This document shows positions 8,877 through 18,352 of a stretch of DNA of 64,000 bases, piece by piece. The translations under genes were made by a program, and so were the position numbers. Numbering within the stretch: position 1 is the stretch's first letter; each line of letters starts with the position of its first letter. The notes beneath the pieces were generated by a model, which was given only the letters and a program-made list of their open reading frames with translations, was not told the DNA's origin and searched no databases. Source of the DNA: Magnetospirillum sp. 64-120 (GTDB lineage Bacteria > Pseudomonadota > Alphaproteobacteria > Rhodospirillales > Magnetospirillaceae); NCBI GenBank assembly GCA_001898825.1, contig MKVK01000019.1, forward strand, positions 124,001 to 188,000, written 5' to 3'.

Positions 8877-9427
8877 CCACCAAGACCGCTGAAAACCGCA
8901 TTCCCGGCGATCTGACCCGCGAGCAGTTGCTGGCCCGCATCCTGCGCGTCGATCAGGCCGGCGAGCTGGGGGCGGTACGCATCTACCAGGGCCAGCGGGC
9001 GGTGTTGGGCAAGGGACGCCATGGGCCGATCTTGGAAAAGATGGCCCGGCAGGAACAGCACCACCTGGACACCTTCACCAAGCTGATCGGCCAACGCGGC
9101 ACCCGGCCCACCGTCTTCGCCCCCCTTTGGCACGTGGCCGGCTTCGCCCTGGGGGCGGGGACCGCGCTGTTGGGCGAACGCGCCGCCATGGCCTGCACGG
9201 TGGCGGTGGAGGAAGCCATCGACGAACATTACGCCGCCCAATACGCCCAATTGGGCGAGGACGAAGCGGAACTGAAGGCCACCATCGAGGAATTCCGCCA
9301 GGAAGAACTGGAACACCGCGATATCGGTCTGGCCAACGAAGCCGAATTGGCCCCGGCCTATCCCGTGCTGTCCACCGCCATCAAGACCGGCTGCAAGCTG
9401 GCCATCTGGCTTTCGGAAAGATTTTAA
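8873..9427 (+). CDS. coq7: Demethoxyubiquinone hydroxylase Coq7
   Basis: A di-iron membrane-associated monooxygenase for the penultimate hydroxylation of ubiquinone biosynthesis. The 184-residue protein carries the ferritin-like ligand set: E31 in RVDQAGELGAVRIYQGQ, E61-x-x-H64 in ARQEQHHLD, E113 in VAVEEAIDEHY, and E145-x-x-H148 in RQEELEHRD. The length and the N-terminal TREQLLARILRVDQAGE fit the short alphaproteobacterial Coq7 form, unlike the longer gammaproteobacterial one. The start ATG overlaps the dsbB stop by four bases, preceded by the AAGGAAAAGC ribosome site inside dsbB. Confidence 0.93.
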   Translation: MTTKTAENRIPGDLTREQLLARILRVDQAGELGAVRIYQGQRAVLGKGRHGPILEKMARQEQHHLDTFTKLIGQRGTRPTVFAPLWHVAGFALGAGTALLGERAAMACTVAVEEAIDEHYAAQYAQLGEDEAELKATIEEFRQEELEHRDIGLANEAELAPAYPVLSTAIKTGCKLAIWLSERF

Positions 9428-9523
9428 GCCGGTTACTCAGTGTTACCATTTTTCCTGATTTAGCCATTTCCCTGACACATTCGGCTTTTACGGTCTGTGC
9501 CAACACCAAGACCGGAGGCCGAA

Positions 9524-9757
9524 ATGGACGTGCCCTATCGTTCGCAATACCGCAGTGTCACCCAGCGCCTGTTGGCCTTGCGCCTGGGGGGCGTGCGCAA
9601 GTTCGTCCGCCGTCCGCTGCTGCAGCTGGGTGTGGCGGTGGCGGTGATCCTGGGGGCCACGATGTGGCTGCACCACCATACCCCCGAGTTGGATGGCGGC
9701 GGCACGGTGGACCTGCGGGCTTCGGCCTATCGGGTTGACAGTTTGAAGGCCGGGTAA
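9524..9757 (+). CDS. Small single-pass membrane protein, unknown
   Basis: A 77-residue protein not recognised as any family. A basic N-terminus (about 30 residues, several Arg/Lys) precedes one hydrophobic helix, LLQLGVAVAVILGATMWL, then a short polar tail starting HHHTPELDGGG. This suggests a small inner-membrane protein with its tail outside. The start at 9524 has a strong GGAGG six bases upstream; an in-frame ATG at 9497 lacks one. It sits alone between coq7 and msrP, in the same direction, with about 95 bp before it and 57 bp after it. Confidence 0.6.
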   Translation: MDVPYRSQYRSVTQRLLALRLGGVRKFVRRPLLQLGVAVAVILGATMWLHHHTPELDGGGTVDLRASAYRVDSLKAG

Positions 9758-9814
9758 CTTTTCACCGGGCTCTGGCGAACCCATGTTTATGGCCTGAAGC
9801 AACGGAGTCCCGCC

Positions 9815-10717
9815 ATGTTGATTCGTCCGTGTCCTGATTTGCGTGAAAACGACGTCACCGACCATGCCCTGTATGTGGACCGGCGCCGTTTCCTGGCCGG
9901 AGCGGCGGCGGTCGGCACGGTGCTGGGGGCGGGGCGGGGGCTGCGGGCGGCGACGTCCGACGACACGCCGACACCGTTCGAGGCGGTGACCACCTACAAC
10001 AATTACTATGAATTCGGCACCGCCAAGGAAGACCCGGCGGTGACGGCGCCAGGAAGGCTGAAGACCGCGCCGTGGTCGGTGGCGGTGGACGGCGAATGCG
10101 CCAAGCCCGGCACCATCGGTCTGGAAGACCTGATCAAGCCGCATAAGGTCGAGGACCGCATCTATCGCCTGCGCTGCGTCGAGGGCTGGTCCATGGTCAT
10201 CCCCTGGCGCGGCGTGCAATTGTCCGAGGTGCTGAAGCGCTTCGAGCCCACGTCCAAGGCCAAATACGTGGAATTCACCACCTTGGCCGACCGCGAGCAG
10301 ATGCCCGGCCTGCGCGTTCCGGTGCTGGACTGGCCCTATGTGGAGGGCCTGCGCCTGGACGAGGCCGTGAACCCGCTGACCCTGTTGGCGACAGGGCTTT
10401 ACGGCAAGGATCTGCTGCCCCAGAATGGCGCGCCCTTGCGTCTGGTGGTGCCGTGGAAATACGGCTTCAAATCCATCAAGTCCATCGTCCGCATTCGCTT
10501 CACCGAAAGCCAGCCGCTGAATTCCTGGCAGAAATACAATCGGCGCGAATACGGCTTTTATTCCAACGTGAACCCGGACGTGGACCATCCGCGCTGGAGC
10601 CAGGCCAACGAGCGCCGCATCGGCGAGTTCCGCCGTCGCCCCACCTTGATGTTCAACGGCTATGGCGATCAGGTGGCGGCGATGTATGCGGGCATGGACC
10701 TGAAGGCCAATTTCTGA
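9815..10717 (+). CDS. msrP: Protein-methionine-sulfoxide reductase, molybdopterin subunit MsrP
   Basis: Periplasmic molybdoenzyme (YedY) that reduces methionine sulfoxide in exported proteins oxidised by hypochlorite or similar stress. The 300-residue precursor has a twin-arginine export signal, [12 protein letters not shown], at residues 23-34. The mature part contains [17 protein letters not shown] and the molybdenum-ligating C121 in [30 protein letters not shown] and ESQPLNSWQ further support the call. It shares one base with the downstream msrQ (TGATG), forming the standard msrPQ pair. No CxxxxC repressor or two-component regulator of the HprRS type is adjacent. Confidence 0.95.
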   Translation: MLIRPCPDLRENDVTDHALYVDRRRFLAGAAAVGTVLGAGRGLRAATSDDTPTPFEAVTTYNNYYEFGTAKEDPAVTAPGRLKTAPWSVAVDGECAKPGTIGLEDLIKPHKVEDRIYRLRCVEGWSMVIPWRGVQLSEVLKRFEPTSKAKYVEFTTLADREQMPGLRVPVLDWPYVEGLRLDEAVNPLTLLATGLYGKDLLPQNGAPLRLVVPWKYGFKSIKSIVRIRFTESQPLNSWQKYNRREYGFYSNVNPDVDHPRWSQANERRIGEFRRRPTLMFNGYGDQVAAMYAGMDLKANF

Positions 10718-11301
10718 TGCGCTGGCTGAAACCTGCGGTCTTCGCGCTCAGCCTGCTGCCCCTGGTCTGGCTGGGTTGGCAGGCGGCGTTCGGGTCGCTG
10801 GGGGTCAACCCGGTGGAAACCCTGAACCGCACCCTGGGCGACTGGGCTTTGCGCTTTTTGCTGTTGGCCCTGGCGGTGACGCCGGTCCGACAATGGACCC
10901 ATTGGGCGCCTTTGGCCCGGCTGCGCCGAATGATGGGGCTGTTCGCCTTTTTCTATGTCTGCTTGCACCTGGCGTCCTATGTCGGCGTCGACCTGTTCTT
11001 CGACTGGGCGGCGTTGTGGAAGGACGTGGTCAAGCGCACCTACATCACACTCGGCATGGGGTGTTTCGTGCTGTTGCTGCCTTTGGCCCTGACTTCCACC
11101 GACGGCATGATCCGCCGCTTGGGGGGACGAGCGTGGCGCAAGCTGCACAAACTGGTGTTTCCCGCCGCCATTCTGGGCGTCGCCCATTTCTGGCTGATGG
11201 TCAAGGCGGACATCCGCGAGCCGGTGGTTTACGCCCTTGTTTTGGCGGTTCTGCTGGGCTGGCGCATGCGGACTTTCGTGCGGGCGCCGCAACGGGCATA
11301 A
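10717..11301 (+). CDS. msrQ: Haem membrane subunit MsrQ
   Basis: The integral-membrane b-haem partner (YedZ) that passes electrons from the quinone pool or a flavin to MsrP. The 194-residue protein has about six hydrophobic helices. Haem-ligand histidines are expected in YVCLHLASYVGVD (around residue 85) and in WRKLHKLVFPAAILGVAHFW (around 145-160), all visible. MGLFAFFYVCLHL and KRTYITLGM are typical of the family. Translation is coupled to msrP through the one-base overlap. The gene downstream starts eight bases later, so a small operon continues. Confidence 0.94.
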   Translation: MRWLKPAVFALSLLPLVWLGWQAAFGSLGVNPVETLNRTLGDWALRFLLLALAVTPVRQWTHWAPLARLRRMMGLFAFFYVCLHLASYVGVDLFFDWAALWKDVVKRTYITLGMGCFVLLLPLALTSTDGMIRRLGGRAWRKLHKLVFPAAILGVAHFWLMVKADIREPVVYALVLAVLLGWRMRTFVRAPQRA

Positions 11302-11308
11302 TCGGGGC

Positions 11309-11779
11309 ATGCGTAGACCCATCGCCCTTGTCGCCATCTTGTCCCTGCTTGCCGGCCCGGCTTTCGCCCAGGCGAAGTTCAAGCGTTGCCTGACCAAGCC
11401 CGAGGTCAAGGTCGAGAAACTGGTGCGCCACGGCATCTTCCTGCGTGAGGGCGGCAACCGTTGCGACACCGACTACAATCCCGGTACCGCCAAGATGTGG
11501 AAGGATTTCGATACCAAGTTCGGCCCCCGGCTGGCCCAGCAGACGGCAAGCCGAAAAAAGGTGTTCGATCGTGAGTTCAAGGGCAACGCGCTGGAAGTGA
11601 TGACCTATTTCGACGGGCGTCTGGTCACCTATTACCGCTATTACCCGCTCAGCGTTTCCTATTGCGGGCAGGTCGACAAGCTGCTGAAGGAGGTGACCCA
11701 GCGCGGCTGGAACGCCTTTGCCAAGCAGTCGGAAATCGTCCAGGCCGACGTGGTCACCGACATGAAGATCTGCCAATAA
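11309..11779 (+). CDS. Secreted hypothetical protein
   Basis: A 156-residue protein with a clear Sec signal peptide (MRRPIALVAILSLLAGPAFAQ, probable cleavage after AFA). I do not recognise the mature domain. It holds four cysteines (RCLT, RCDT, YCGQ, KICQ), suggesting two periplasmic disulfides, which fits with dsbB nearby, and an aromatic run LVTYYRYYPLSVSYCG. It starts eight bases after msrQ and ends in a strong terminator, so it could be the third gene of the msrPQ operon. A link to methionine sulfoxide repair is only contextual. Confidence 0.65.
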   Translation: MRRPIALVAILSLLAGPAFAQAKFKRCLTKPEVKVEKLVRHGIFLREGGNRCDTDYNPGTAKMWKDFDTKFGPRLAQQTASRKKVFDREFKGNALEVMTYFDGRLVTYYRYYPLSVSYCGQVDKLLKEVTQRGWNAFAKQSEIVQADVVTDMKICQ

Positions 11780-11813
11780 AAAACGCCCCCGCCTTGCGAC
11801 GGGGGCGTTTTTT
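11778..11813. terminator. Bidirectional Rho-independent terminator
   Basis: A seven-base GC stem (CGCCCCC / GGGGGCG) is flanked by six A on the left and six T on the right, with a ten-base loop. The symmetrical A/T tails let it end both the msrPQ-side operon and the convergent small membrane gene. Confidence 0.9.
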
Positions 11814-11831
11814 GCCGAACGCGAAAGCGGA

Positions 11832-12053
11832 TTACGCTTCGTCGCCGCCGGTCGAGGCCAGGTACATGACCAGGGCCAGGAAGGTGGCGGTCAGGGCCAG
11901 GCCCAGATAGATCATGAAGCTCAGCGGATTGGTCGGAGTCGGAGCGCTCACGGCGCTGAAGAACAGGGTGCCGACCACCGAGGTGGACAGATACAGGGCG
12001 ATCACCAGCACACCGGCGACGGTCAGGCCCAGAACCTTGGGAAGGACGCTCAT
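11832..12053 (-). CDS. Small two-helix membrane protein, unknown
   Basis: A 73-residue protein with two hydrophobic segments, about residues 5-33 (LGLTVAGVLVIALYLSTSVVG region) and 48-67 (FMIYLGLALTATFLALVMYL), joined by a Ser/Pro/Thr-rich loop. The start at 12053 has AGGAG eight bases upstream; an in-frame ATG at 12077 would place that site inside the gene. I do not recognise a family. It diverges from glgB across about 200 bp and converges on the terminator at 11778. Confidence 0.6.
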   Translation of the reverse strand: MSVLPKVLGLTVAGVLVIALYLSTSVVGTLFFSAVSAPTPTNPLSFMIYLGLALTATFLALVMYLASTGGDEA

Positions 12054-12258
12054 CAGACAGGCTCCTAAAATAGTCATATGCCGGCCAAGCGTGACCGGCC
12101 CCCTCGGCCAAAACCTCTAACAGATTATGGTCATATCTGAAAGTGTAATCAGTCTTGTTTTGGCGGAAAACCACGCTTGCGCCGCACGGTCTGTTCTTGA
12201 GGGCCAAAGCCTGCTACCAAGGGGTGGGCGACGTCTCGCCGGCAGGGGATTTGAGGTC

Positions 12259-14454
12259 ATGACCAAGCAGCACCCGAACACGCTGGACCCGGCGGCCATC
12301 CTGGCCCTGGTCGGCGGCACCCATGGCGACCCCTTCGCCGTGTTGGGCCCCCATCACGGTTTCGACGGCTGGCACCTGCGGGTCTTGGCCCCCGAAGCCG
12401 CCCGCGTCTGGGCCGTGGGGCCGGCGGGCGAGGTGGAGCTGGCGCGCCTGCATGCCGACGGTTTCTTCGCCGCCGCCATTCCCGATTCCCTGGCCGCCGG
12501 CTATCGCCTGCGCCTGGATGTGGGCGGACGGATGCTGGATCGCGAAGATCCCTATCGTTTCGGGCCGCTTTTGGGCGATCTGGACATCCATCTGCTGGTG
12601 GAAGGCCGTCATCTGCGCACCTTCGAAAAGCTGGGCGCCCATCTGGCGGTGGTGGACGGGGTGGCCGGCGTGCATTTCGCGCTGTGGGCCCCCAACGCCA
12701 AGCGGGTTTCGGTGGTGGGCGACTTCAACGGCTGGGACGGGCGGCGCCATCCCATGCGGCTGCGCCACGATGCCGGCATGTGGGAATTGTTCATCCCCGG
12801 CCTTGGCAACGGCACCCTTTACAAATACGAACTGATCGGGGCGCAGGGCAACCTGCTGCCGCTCAAGGCCGACCCTTACGGCCATGCCGCCGAAGTGCCG
12901 CCGCGCACCGCTTCGGTGGTCGCCGACCTGGCGGAACGCGACTGGGCCGATGGCGCCTGGATGGCGGCGCAAAGCAAGCGCAACGACCGCCACGCCCCCA
13001 TTTCCATCTACGAAGTGCATCTGGGGTCGTGGATGCGGGTGCCCGAGGACGGCAACCGCATGCTGACTTATGCCGAACTGGCCGACAGGCTGGTGGCCTA
13101 TGTCACCGACATGGGCTTCACCCATGTGGAATTCCTGCCGGTGCACGAACATCCGTTCTCGGGGTCGTGGGGCTATCAGCCGGTGGGGCTGTTCGCGCCG
13201 ACCTCGCGCCATGGTTCCCCCGAGGACTTCCGCCTGCTGGTGGAACGGCTGCATCAGGCCGGGATCGGGGTCATCATCGACTGGGTGGCCGGGCACTTCC
13301 CGCGCGATTCCCACGGTCTGCACCATTTCGACGGCACCCATCTTTACGAGCACGAGGACCCGCGCCTGGGCCTGCACAAGGATTGGGACACCCACATCTA
13401 CAATTATGGCCGCACCGAGGTGTGCAACTTCCTTTATTCCAACGCCCTTTACTGGATGGAACAGTACCACGTGGACGGCCTGCGGGTGGACGCGGTGGCA
13501 TCCATGCTGTACCTGGACTATTCGCGCAAACCGGGCGAGTGGCTGCCCAACCGGCACGGCGGCAACGAGAACCTGGAAGCCATCGACTTCCTGAAACAGA
13601 TGAACGAAGTGGTTTACGCCGAACATCCCGGCGCCATCACCATCGCCGAGGAATCCACCGCCTGGCCCGGCGTGTCCAAGCCCACCTACGCCGGCGGCCT
13701 GGGCTTCGGCTTCAAGTGGAACATGGGCTGGATGCACGACACGCTGAGTTATTTCAGCCGCGACCCCATCCACCGCCGCTACCACCACGACCGCCTGACT
13801 TTCGGCCTGCTTTACGCTTTTTCGGAAAACTTCGTGCTGCCGCTGTCCCATGACGAGGTGGTGCACGGCAAGGGCAGCATCCTGGGGCGGATGCCGGGCG
13901 ACGAATGGCAGAATTTCGCCAACCTTCGCGCCTATTACGCCTTCATGTGGACCCATCCGGGCAAGAAGCTGCTGTTCATGGGCCAGGAATTCGGCCAGCG
14001 CGACGAATGGAACTGCGAGGCCTCGTTGCAGTGGCATCTGCTGGACTATCCCCTGCATGAAGGGGTGCGGCGTTTGGTACGCGACTTGAACCGCCTGTAC
14101 CGGGTCGAGCCGTCGTTGCATCAGTTGGACCACGATCCCGCCGGCTTCCAGTGGATCGACTGCAACGACCGCGACAATTCGGTGCTGTCTTATCTGCGTC
14201 GCGGCCACGACGCTGCCGATTTCTGTGTGGTCATCTGCAACCTGACCCCGGTAGTGCGCTACGATTACCGCATCGGCGTGCCCCTGGGCGGGCGGTATCG
14301 GGAAGTGCTGAACACCGATTCCGAATGGTATGGCGGCGCCAACATCCATAATGGCGACGGCATCGTCGCCGAGGACCAGCCCTGGCACGACCTGCCCATG
14401 TCCATTCCCGTGACTCTGCCGCCGTTGTCCACCTTGGTGCTGAAACTGGGATAA
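12259..14454 (+). CDS. glgB: 1,4-alpha-glucan branching enzyme
   Basis: Introduces alpha-1,6 branches in glycogen; a cytosolic GH13 enzyme. At 731 residues it is the normal full length, with two N-terminal beta-sandwich modules ([14 protein letters not shown] near residue 15 and [20 protein letters not shown] near 140), the catalytic barrel and a C-terminal all-beta domain. The catalytic triad is present: nucleophile D411 in [11 protein letters not shown], acid/base E464 in TIAEESTAW, and D532 in [13 protein letters not shown]. Start MTKQHPNTL at 12259 is taken in preference to an earlier in-frame ATG at 12127 whose extra residues are unrelated to the family. First gene of the glycogen block; glgA and glgC are not in the window. 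Confidence 0.96.
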   Translation: MTKQHPNTLDPAAILALVGGTHGDPFAVLGPHHGFDGWHLRVLAPEAARVWAVGPAGEVELARLHADGFFAAAIPDSLAAGYRLRLDVGGRMLDREDPYRFGPLLGDLDIHLLVEGRHLRTFEKLGAHLAVVDGVAGVHFALWAPNAKRVSVVGDFNGWDGRRHPMRLRHDAGMWELFIPGLGNGTLYKYELIGAQGNLLPLKADPYGHAAEVPPRTASVVADLAERDWADGAWMAAQSKRNDRHAPISIYEVHLGSWMRVPEDGNRMLTYAELADRLVAYVTDMGFTHVEFLPVHEHPFSGSWGYQPVGLFAPTSRHGSPEDFRLLVERLHQAGIGVIIDWVAGHFPRDSHGLHHFDGTHLYEHEDPRLGLHKDWDTHIYNYGRTEVCNFLYSNALYWMEQYHVDGLRVDAVASMLYLDYSRKPGEWLPNRHGGNENLEAIDFLKQMNEVVYAEHPGAITIAEESTAWPGVSKPTYAGGLGFGFKWNMGWMHDTLSYFSRDPIHRRYHHDRLTFGLLYAFSENFVLPLSHDEVVHGKGSILGRMPGDEWQNFANLRAYYAFMWTHPGKKLLFMGQEFGQRDEWNCEASLQWHLLDYPLHEGVRRLVRDLNRLYRVEPSLHQLDHDPAGFQWIDCNDRDNSVLSYLRRGHDAADFCVVICNLTPVVRYDYRIGVPLGGRYREVLNTDSEWYGGANIHNGDGIVAEDQPWHDLPMSIPVTLPPLSTLVLKLG

Positions 14455-14534
14455 ACAGCCTAGAACGTTTGTCTGGGATGCCTGTCTCGTTCATTCGTTG
14501 TTACCTTCGGCGCGGGGGGCGAGCCGGGGGGGAC

Positions 14535-16139
14535 ATGTCTGTTTTTCGTGTGTTTTTTGCGTTGGTCGGTGCCGTTTCGTTGCCGGTTGCCGTTCTTCGT
14601 GCCGAGGACGCGCCCAAATGGGGCGCGCACGTGGACCTGGAAGGAAAGCTGGGCACCGAGCGCCATCTGGGCGAGGTGGATTTCTTCCTGCCGCTGGCCC
14701 AGGACGACCGCACCTTGGTGTTCGGCGACATCCGCACCCGAATGGACGACCAAGAGGGCCGCGAGGGTAATTTCGGCCTGGGCGTGCGCACCATGCTGGA
14801 TTCGGGCTGGAACCTGGGCGGGTACGGCTATTTCGACCGACGGCGCAGCGAGTACCACCATTACTTCAATCAGGTGACCCTGGGCGCCGAGGCGTTGTCG
14901 CGCGACTGGGACCTGCGGGCCAACGCCTATGTGCCCATCGGGCGCACCAGCCGCCAGGAAGACAGCCTGAATACCGCCGAGGTTTCCGGGGCCAGCGTCA
15001 TCTTCAAAGGCGGCGAGGAACGCGCCTTGGGCGGCTTCGACGCCGAAATCGGCTGGCGGGTGCCGGTCTTCGACCCGGATGGCGCCGTCAATCTGCGCGC
15101 CTATGCCGGCGGCTACCGCTTTGCCGACGACGACGTCCCCACCGTGGCCGGCCCGCGTGGCCGGCTGGAAATGGTCTTCGATGAAGTGCCGGGGTTGTGG
15201 GGCGGCTCGCGCCTGTCCTTGGGGGCGGAATGGCAACGCGACGACCCGCGCGGTTCGCAAGGCTTCCTGACTGCCCGGTTGCGCATTCCGCTGCAGGCCG
15301 AGGCGACGGTGGCCAAGCTGACGCCGATGGAGCGGCGGATGACCGACCCCATCGTGCGCGACATCGACATCGTGTCGCAGGCCGGCACCTTCGGCCCCGG
15401 CGAGACGACCAGTCAGCTGGCCAATGGCGGGACGTTCACCGTGGTCAACAGCGCCACCACCACCGGGGCGAATTTGGCCACCGCGGTGAACAATGCCGGT
15501 GCCGGCAGCACGGTCTTGCTGGCGGGCAGCTTTGCCACCGGGACCACCACGGTTTCGACCTTGGCCAATCAGACCCTGACCGGAACATTGACAGTGCGCA
15601 GCGCTTCGGGGCGCACCGCCACGGTCAACACGGGGGCGGCGATCCAGGGCAGCAACACGGCGAATTACGCGGTTCTGGTCAACGGCGTGGGCGGGACCAT
15701 CCAAGGTCTGACCATCAGCAATTCTTCGGGCAGCGGCAGTCTCAGCCGGGCCGTCTTTGTGGCCGACGGGGTCACCGGCGTCACCATCAGCAACAACGTG
15801 ATTTCCGCGACCCAGACCGGCAATCTCCAGGCGCAGGCTTTGGCGTTCGGCAACAACACCAGCGGGACCGTCAGCGGCAACACCATCACCGCCACCGGTA
15901 CCGGTTCGGCCGCCAACGCCCGGGCTTTGCTGGTCAACCAGACCACGACGGTGACCGTGTCGGGCAACACCGTATCGGCGTCGGGGTCCGCGGTTGCCGC
16001 CAATGACGTCATCGTGCTTTCAAGCGGCACGACGACCTTCAATGCCGGATCCACCGGCAATGTCCGCAGCAACGGCAATTGCAGCGGTGCGGCGCTCAGC
16101 GGTTCGGTCGGCTTCACCGACGGCACCACCTGTCCCTAA
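14535..16139 (+). CDS. Inverse-autotransporter-like outer-membrane protein with beta-helix passenger
   Basis: A 534-residue protein I do not recognise by name. The start at 14535 has GGGGGG just upstream and yields a signal peptide (MSVFRVFFALVGAVSLPVAV). Residues about 25-270 read like the invasin/intimin N-terminal barrel: WGAHVDLEGKLG, GEVDFFLPLAQDDRTLVFGD, FGLGVRTMLDSGWNLGGYGY, FDRRRSEYHHYFNQVTLG and LRANAYVPIGRTSRQ. From about 300 on, the sequence is Thr/Ser/Asn/Gly-rich with repeated strands such as VTISNNVISAT and VSGNTITATGTG, like a right-handed beta-helix, ending in a two-cysteine tail. I infer a type Ve secreted surface protein. It lies between glgB and glgX on the same strand, an unexpected neighbour. 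Confidence 0.7.
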   Translation: MSVFRVFFALVGAVSLPVAVLRAEDAPKWGAHVDLEGKLGTERHLGEVDFFLPLAQDDRTLVFGDIRTRMDDQEGREGNFGLGVRTMLDSGWNLGGYGYFDRRRSEYHHYFNQVTLGAEALSRDWDLRANAYVPIGRTSRQEDSLNTAEVSGASVIFKGGEERALGGFDAEIGWRVPVFDPDGAVNLRAYAGGYRFADDDVPTVAGPRGRLEMVFDEVPGLWGGSRLSLGAEWQRDDPRGSQGFLTARLRIPLQAEATVAKLTPMERRMTDPIVRDIDIVSQAGTFGPGETTSQLANGGTFTVVNSATTTGANLATAVNNAGAGSTVLLAGSFATGTTTVSTLANQTLTGTLTVRSASGRTATVNTGAAIQGSNTANYAVLVNGVGGTIQGLTISNSSGSGSLSRAVFVADGVTGVTISNNVISATQTGNLQAQALAFGNNTSGTVSGNTITATGTGSAANARALLVNQTTTVTVSGNTVSASGSAVAANDVIVLSSGTTTFNAGSTGNVRSNGNCSGAALSGSVGFTDGTTCP

Positions 16140-16207
16140 CCTTTGGCCTTGGCAGGGGGCGTGTTCTCGGCAAAGATGGCGCACTTTTGCAACCATCCTT
16201 GCCGATC

Positions 16208-18340
16208 ATGCCCCATCGTCGCCGTATCTGGCCCGGTTCCTCTTATCCCCTCGGCGCCACCTGGGACGGCAATGGGGTGAACTTCGCCTTGTTTTCCGCC
16301 CATGCCGAGGCGGTGGATCTGTGTCTGTTCGACGAAAGCGGCCGCGAGGTGGAACGCCTGCGTCTGCCCGAATACACCGACCAGGTCTGGCACGGTTACC
16401 TGCCCGAGGCGCGGCCGGGTCAGCTTTACGGCTATCGTGTCCATGGTCCTTACGATCCGCAGGCCGGGCATCGCTTCAATCCGGCGAAGCTTTTGCTGGA
16501 CCCCTATGCCAAGGCGCTGAGCGGCCATCTTTTGTGGTCGGACACCCATTTCGGCTTCCGCTTGGGCAATCCCAAGGCCGACATGGTTATCGACGGCCGC
16601 GACAACGCCCGGTTCATGCCCAAATGCCGGGTGGTGGACACCGCCTTCACCTGGGGCGACGACCGGCGGCCCAACCGGCCATGGACCGACACGGTGATCT
16701 ACGAACTGCATGTGCGCGGCTTCACCATGAAGCATCCGGCCGTGCCCACCCAGCATCGCGGCACCTTCCTGGGCTTGTCCCATCCGGCGGTGATCGACCA
16801 TCTGGTGAAATTGGGGGTGACGGCGGTGGAACTGTTGCCGGTTCACGCCATCGTCGATGAACGCCATTTGGTGGACCAGGGCTTACGCAATTTCTGGGGC
16901 TACAACCCCATCGGCTTTTTCGCCGCCGACCCGCGTTACTACGGCGCCTCGTCGCACGGCGATTTCAAGACCATGGTCGGCCGGCTGCACGAAGCGGGGA
17001 TCGAGGTCATCTTGGATGTGGTCTACAACCACACCGCCGAAGGCAACCACCTGGGTCCGACCCTGTCGTACAAGGGCATCGACAACGCCAGCTATTACCG
17101 GCTGGTGCCGGGGCAGCTCCAGCATTACGAAAACTATTCCGGTTGCGGCAACACCCTGCAGCTGTCCCATCCGCGCGTGCTGCAGATGGTGATGGACAGC
17201 TTGCGCTATTGGGTCGAGGACATGCACGTGGACGGCTTCCGCTTCGACCTGGCGGCGTCGCTGGCCCGTGAGAAATCGGGTTTCGACGGCGGGTCGGGTT
17301 TCCTAGACGCGGTGCGCCAGGACCCGGTGCTGTCCCGCGTCAAGATGATCGCCGAACCCTGGGACATCGGCGGCGACGGCTATCGCTTGGGCGCTTTCCC
17401 GCCCGGCTGGTCGGAATGGAACGGCCGTTATCGTGACACCGTGCGCCGCTTTTGGCGCGGCGACGGCGGGCAGATCGGCGACATGGCGTCGCGCCTGACC
17501 GGGTCTTCCGACCTGTTCGGCTGGGGCGGGCGGCGGCCGTGGGCCAGCATGAACTTCGTCACCTGCCATGACGGCTTCACCCTGGCCGATCTGGTGTCCT
17601 TCGAAAAAAAGCGCAACGACGCCAATCTGGAAGGCAACCGCGACGGTACCGACGCCAATTATTCATCCAATTGCGGCATCGAAGGTCCCACCGAGCAACC
17701 CAAGGTTCGGGCTTTGCGCACCCAGCAGATGCGCAATCTGATGGCGACCTTGCTGCTGTCGCAAGGTGTGCCCATGCTGTTGGCCGGTGACGAATTCGGA
17801 CGCAGCCAGCGCGGCAACAACAACGCCTATTGCCAGGACAACGACATCAGCTGGGTGGACTGGGAAAACCAGGACCGATCCATGCTGGATTTCGTCCGCA
17901 ACATGATCCGTCTGCGCCATGAGCATCCGGTGTTCAGCCGGCCGCGCTTCTTCAAGGGGGCACGCCGTGACCAGGGCGCGGTCATCAAGGACATCACCTG
18001 GGTGACGCCGGACGGATTGGAGATGAGCGAAGCCGACTGGATCATGCCCTACGCCCGCTCGTTGGGCTGCGTGCTGGCTGGCGAGTCCGACGAAATCCAG
18101 TCGCATACCGCCGGCGGCGGTCCCGACGACACCTTCATGCTGTTGTTGAACGCCTATACCGAGATCATTTTCTACACCCTGCCTCCGGTCGAGCTGGGGC
18201 GCACCTGGGAAGTGATCCTGGACACCGGGCGGACCGATCCCATCAGACCTGACGAGATCTGTGCCGCCGGCAGCCGTTTCCCGTTGAAACCGCATTCGCT
18301 GGCGGTTCTGCGTCGGCGCAACGACCAATCCGGCCAATAA
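16208..18340 (+). CDS. glgX: Glycogen debranching enzyme GlgX
   Basis: Cleaves alpha-1,6 branches left after phosphorylase action. A 710-residue GH13 isoamylase-type protein with an N-terminal CBM48-like module (PGSSYPLGATWDGNGVNFAL) followed by the barrel. Catalytic residues: nucleophile D347 in DGFRFDLAASLAR, acid/base E383 in MIAEPWDIGG, and D455 in VTCHDGFTL. GNNNAYCQDNDISWVDW is a GlgX signature. The start MPHRRRIWPG at 16208 follows the preceding gene by 68 bp; upstream in-frame starts would extend into that gene. malQ follows 12 bp downstream. Confidence 0.95.
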   Translation: MPHRRRIWPGSSYPLGATWDGNGVNFALFSAHAEAVDLCLFDESGREVERLRLPEYTDQVWHGYLPEARPGQLYGYRVHGPYDPQAGHRFNPAKLLLDPYAKALSGHLLWSDTHFGFRLGNPKADMVIDGRDNARFMPKCRVVDTAFTWGDDRRPNRPWTDTVIYELHVRGFTMKHPAVPTQHRGTFLGLSHPAVIDHLVKLGVTAVELLPVHAIVDERHLVDQGLRNFWGYNPIGFFAADPRYYGASSHGDFKTMVGRLHEAGIEVILDVVYNHTAEGNHLGPTLSYKGIDNASYYRLVPGQLQHYENYSGCGNTLQLSHPRVLQMVMDSLRYWVEDMHVDGFRFDLAASLAREKSGFDGGSGFLDAVRQDPVLSRVKMIAEPWDIGGDGYRLGAFPPGWSEWNGRYRDTVRRFWRGDGGQIGDMASRLTGSSDLFGWGGRRPWASMNFVTCHDGFTLADLVSFEKKRNDANLEGNRDGTDANYSSNCGIEGPTEQPKVRALRTQQMRNLMATLLLSQGVPMLLAGDEFGRSQRGNNNAYCQDNDISWVDWENQDRSMLDFVRNMIRLRHEHPVFSRPRFFKGARRDQGAVIKDITWVTPDGLEMSEADWIMPYARSLGCVLAGESDEIQSHTAGGGPDDTFMLLLNAYTEIIFYTLPPVELGRTWEVILDTGRTDPIRPDEICAAGSRFPLKPHSLAVLRRRNDQSGQ

Positions 18341-18352
18341 GGGGGGCTTTTC

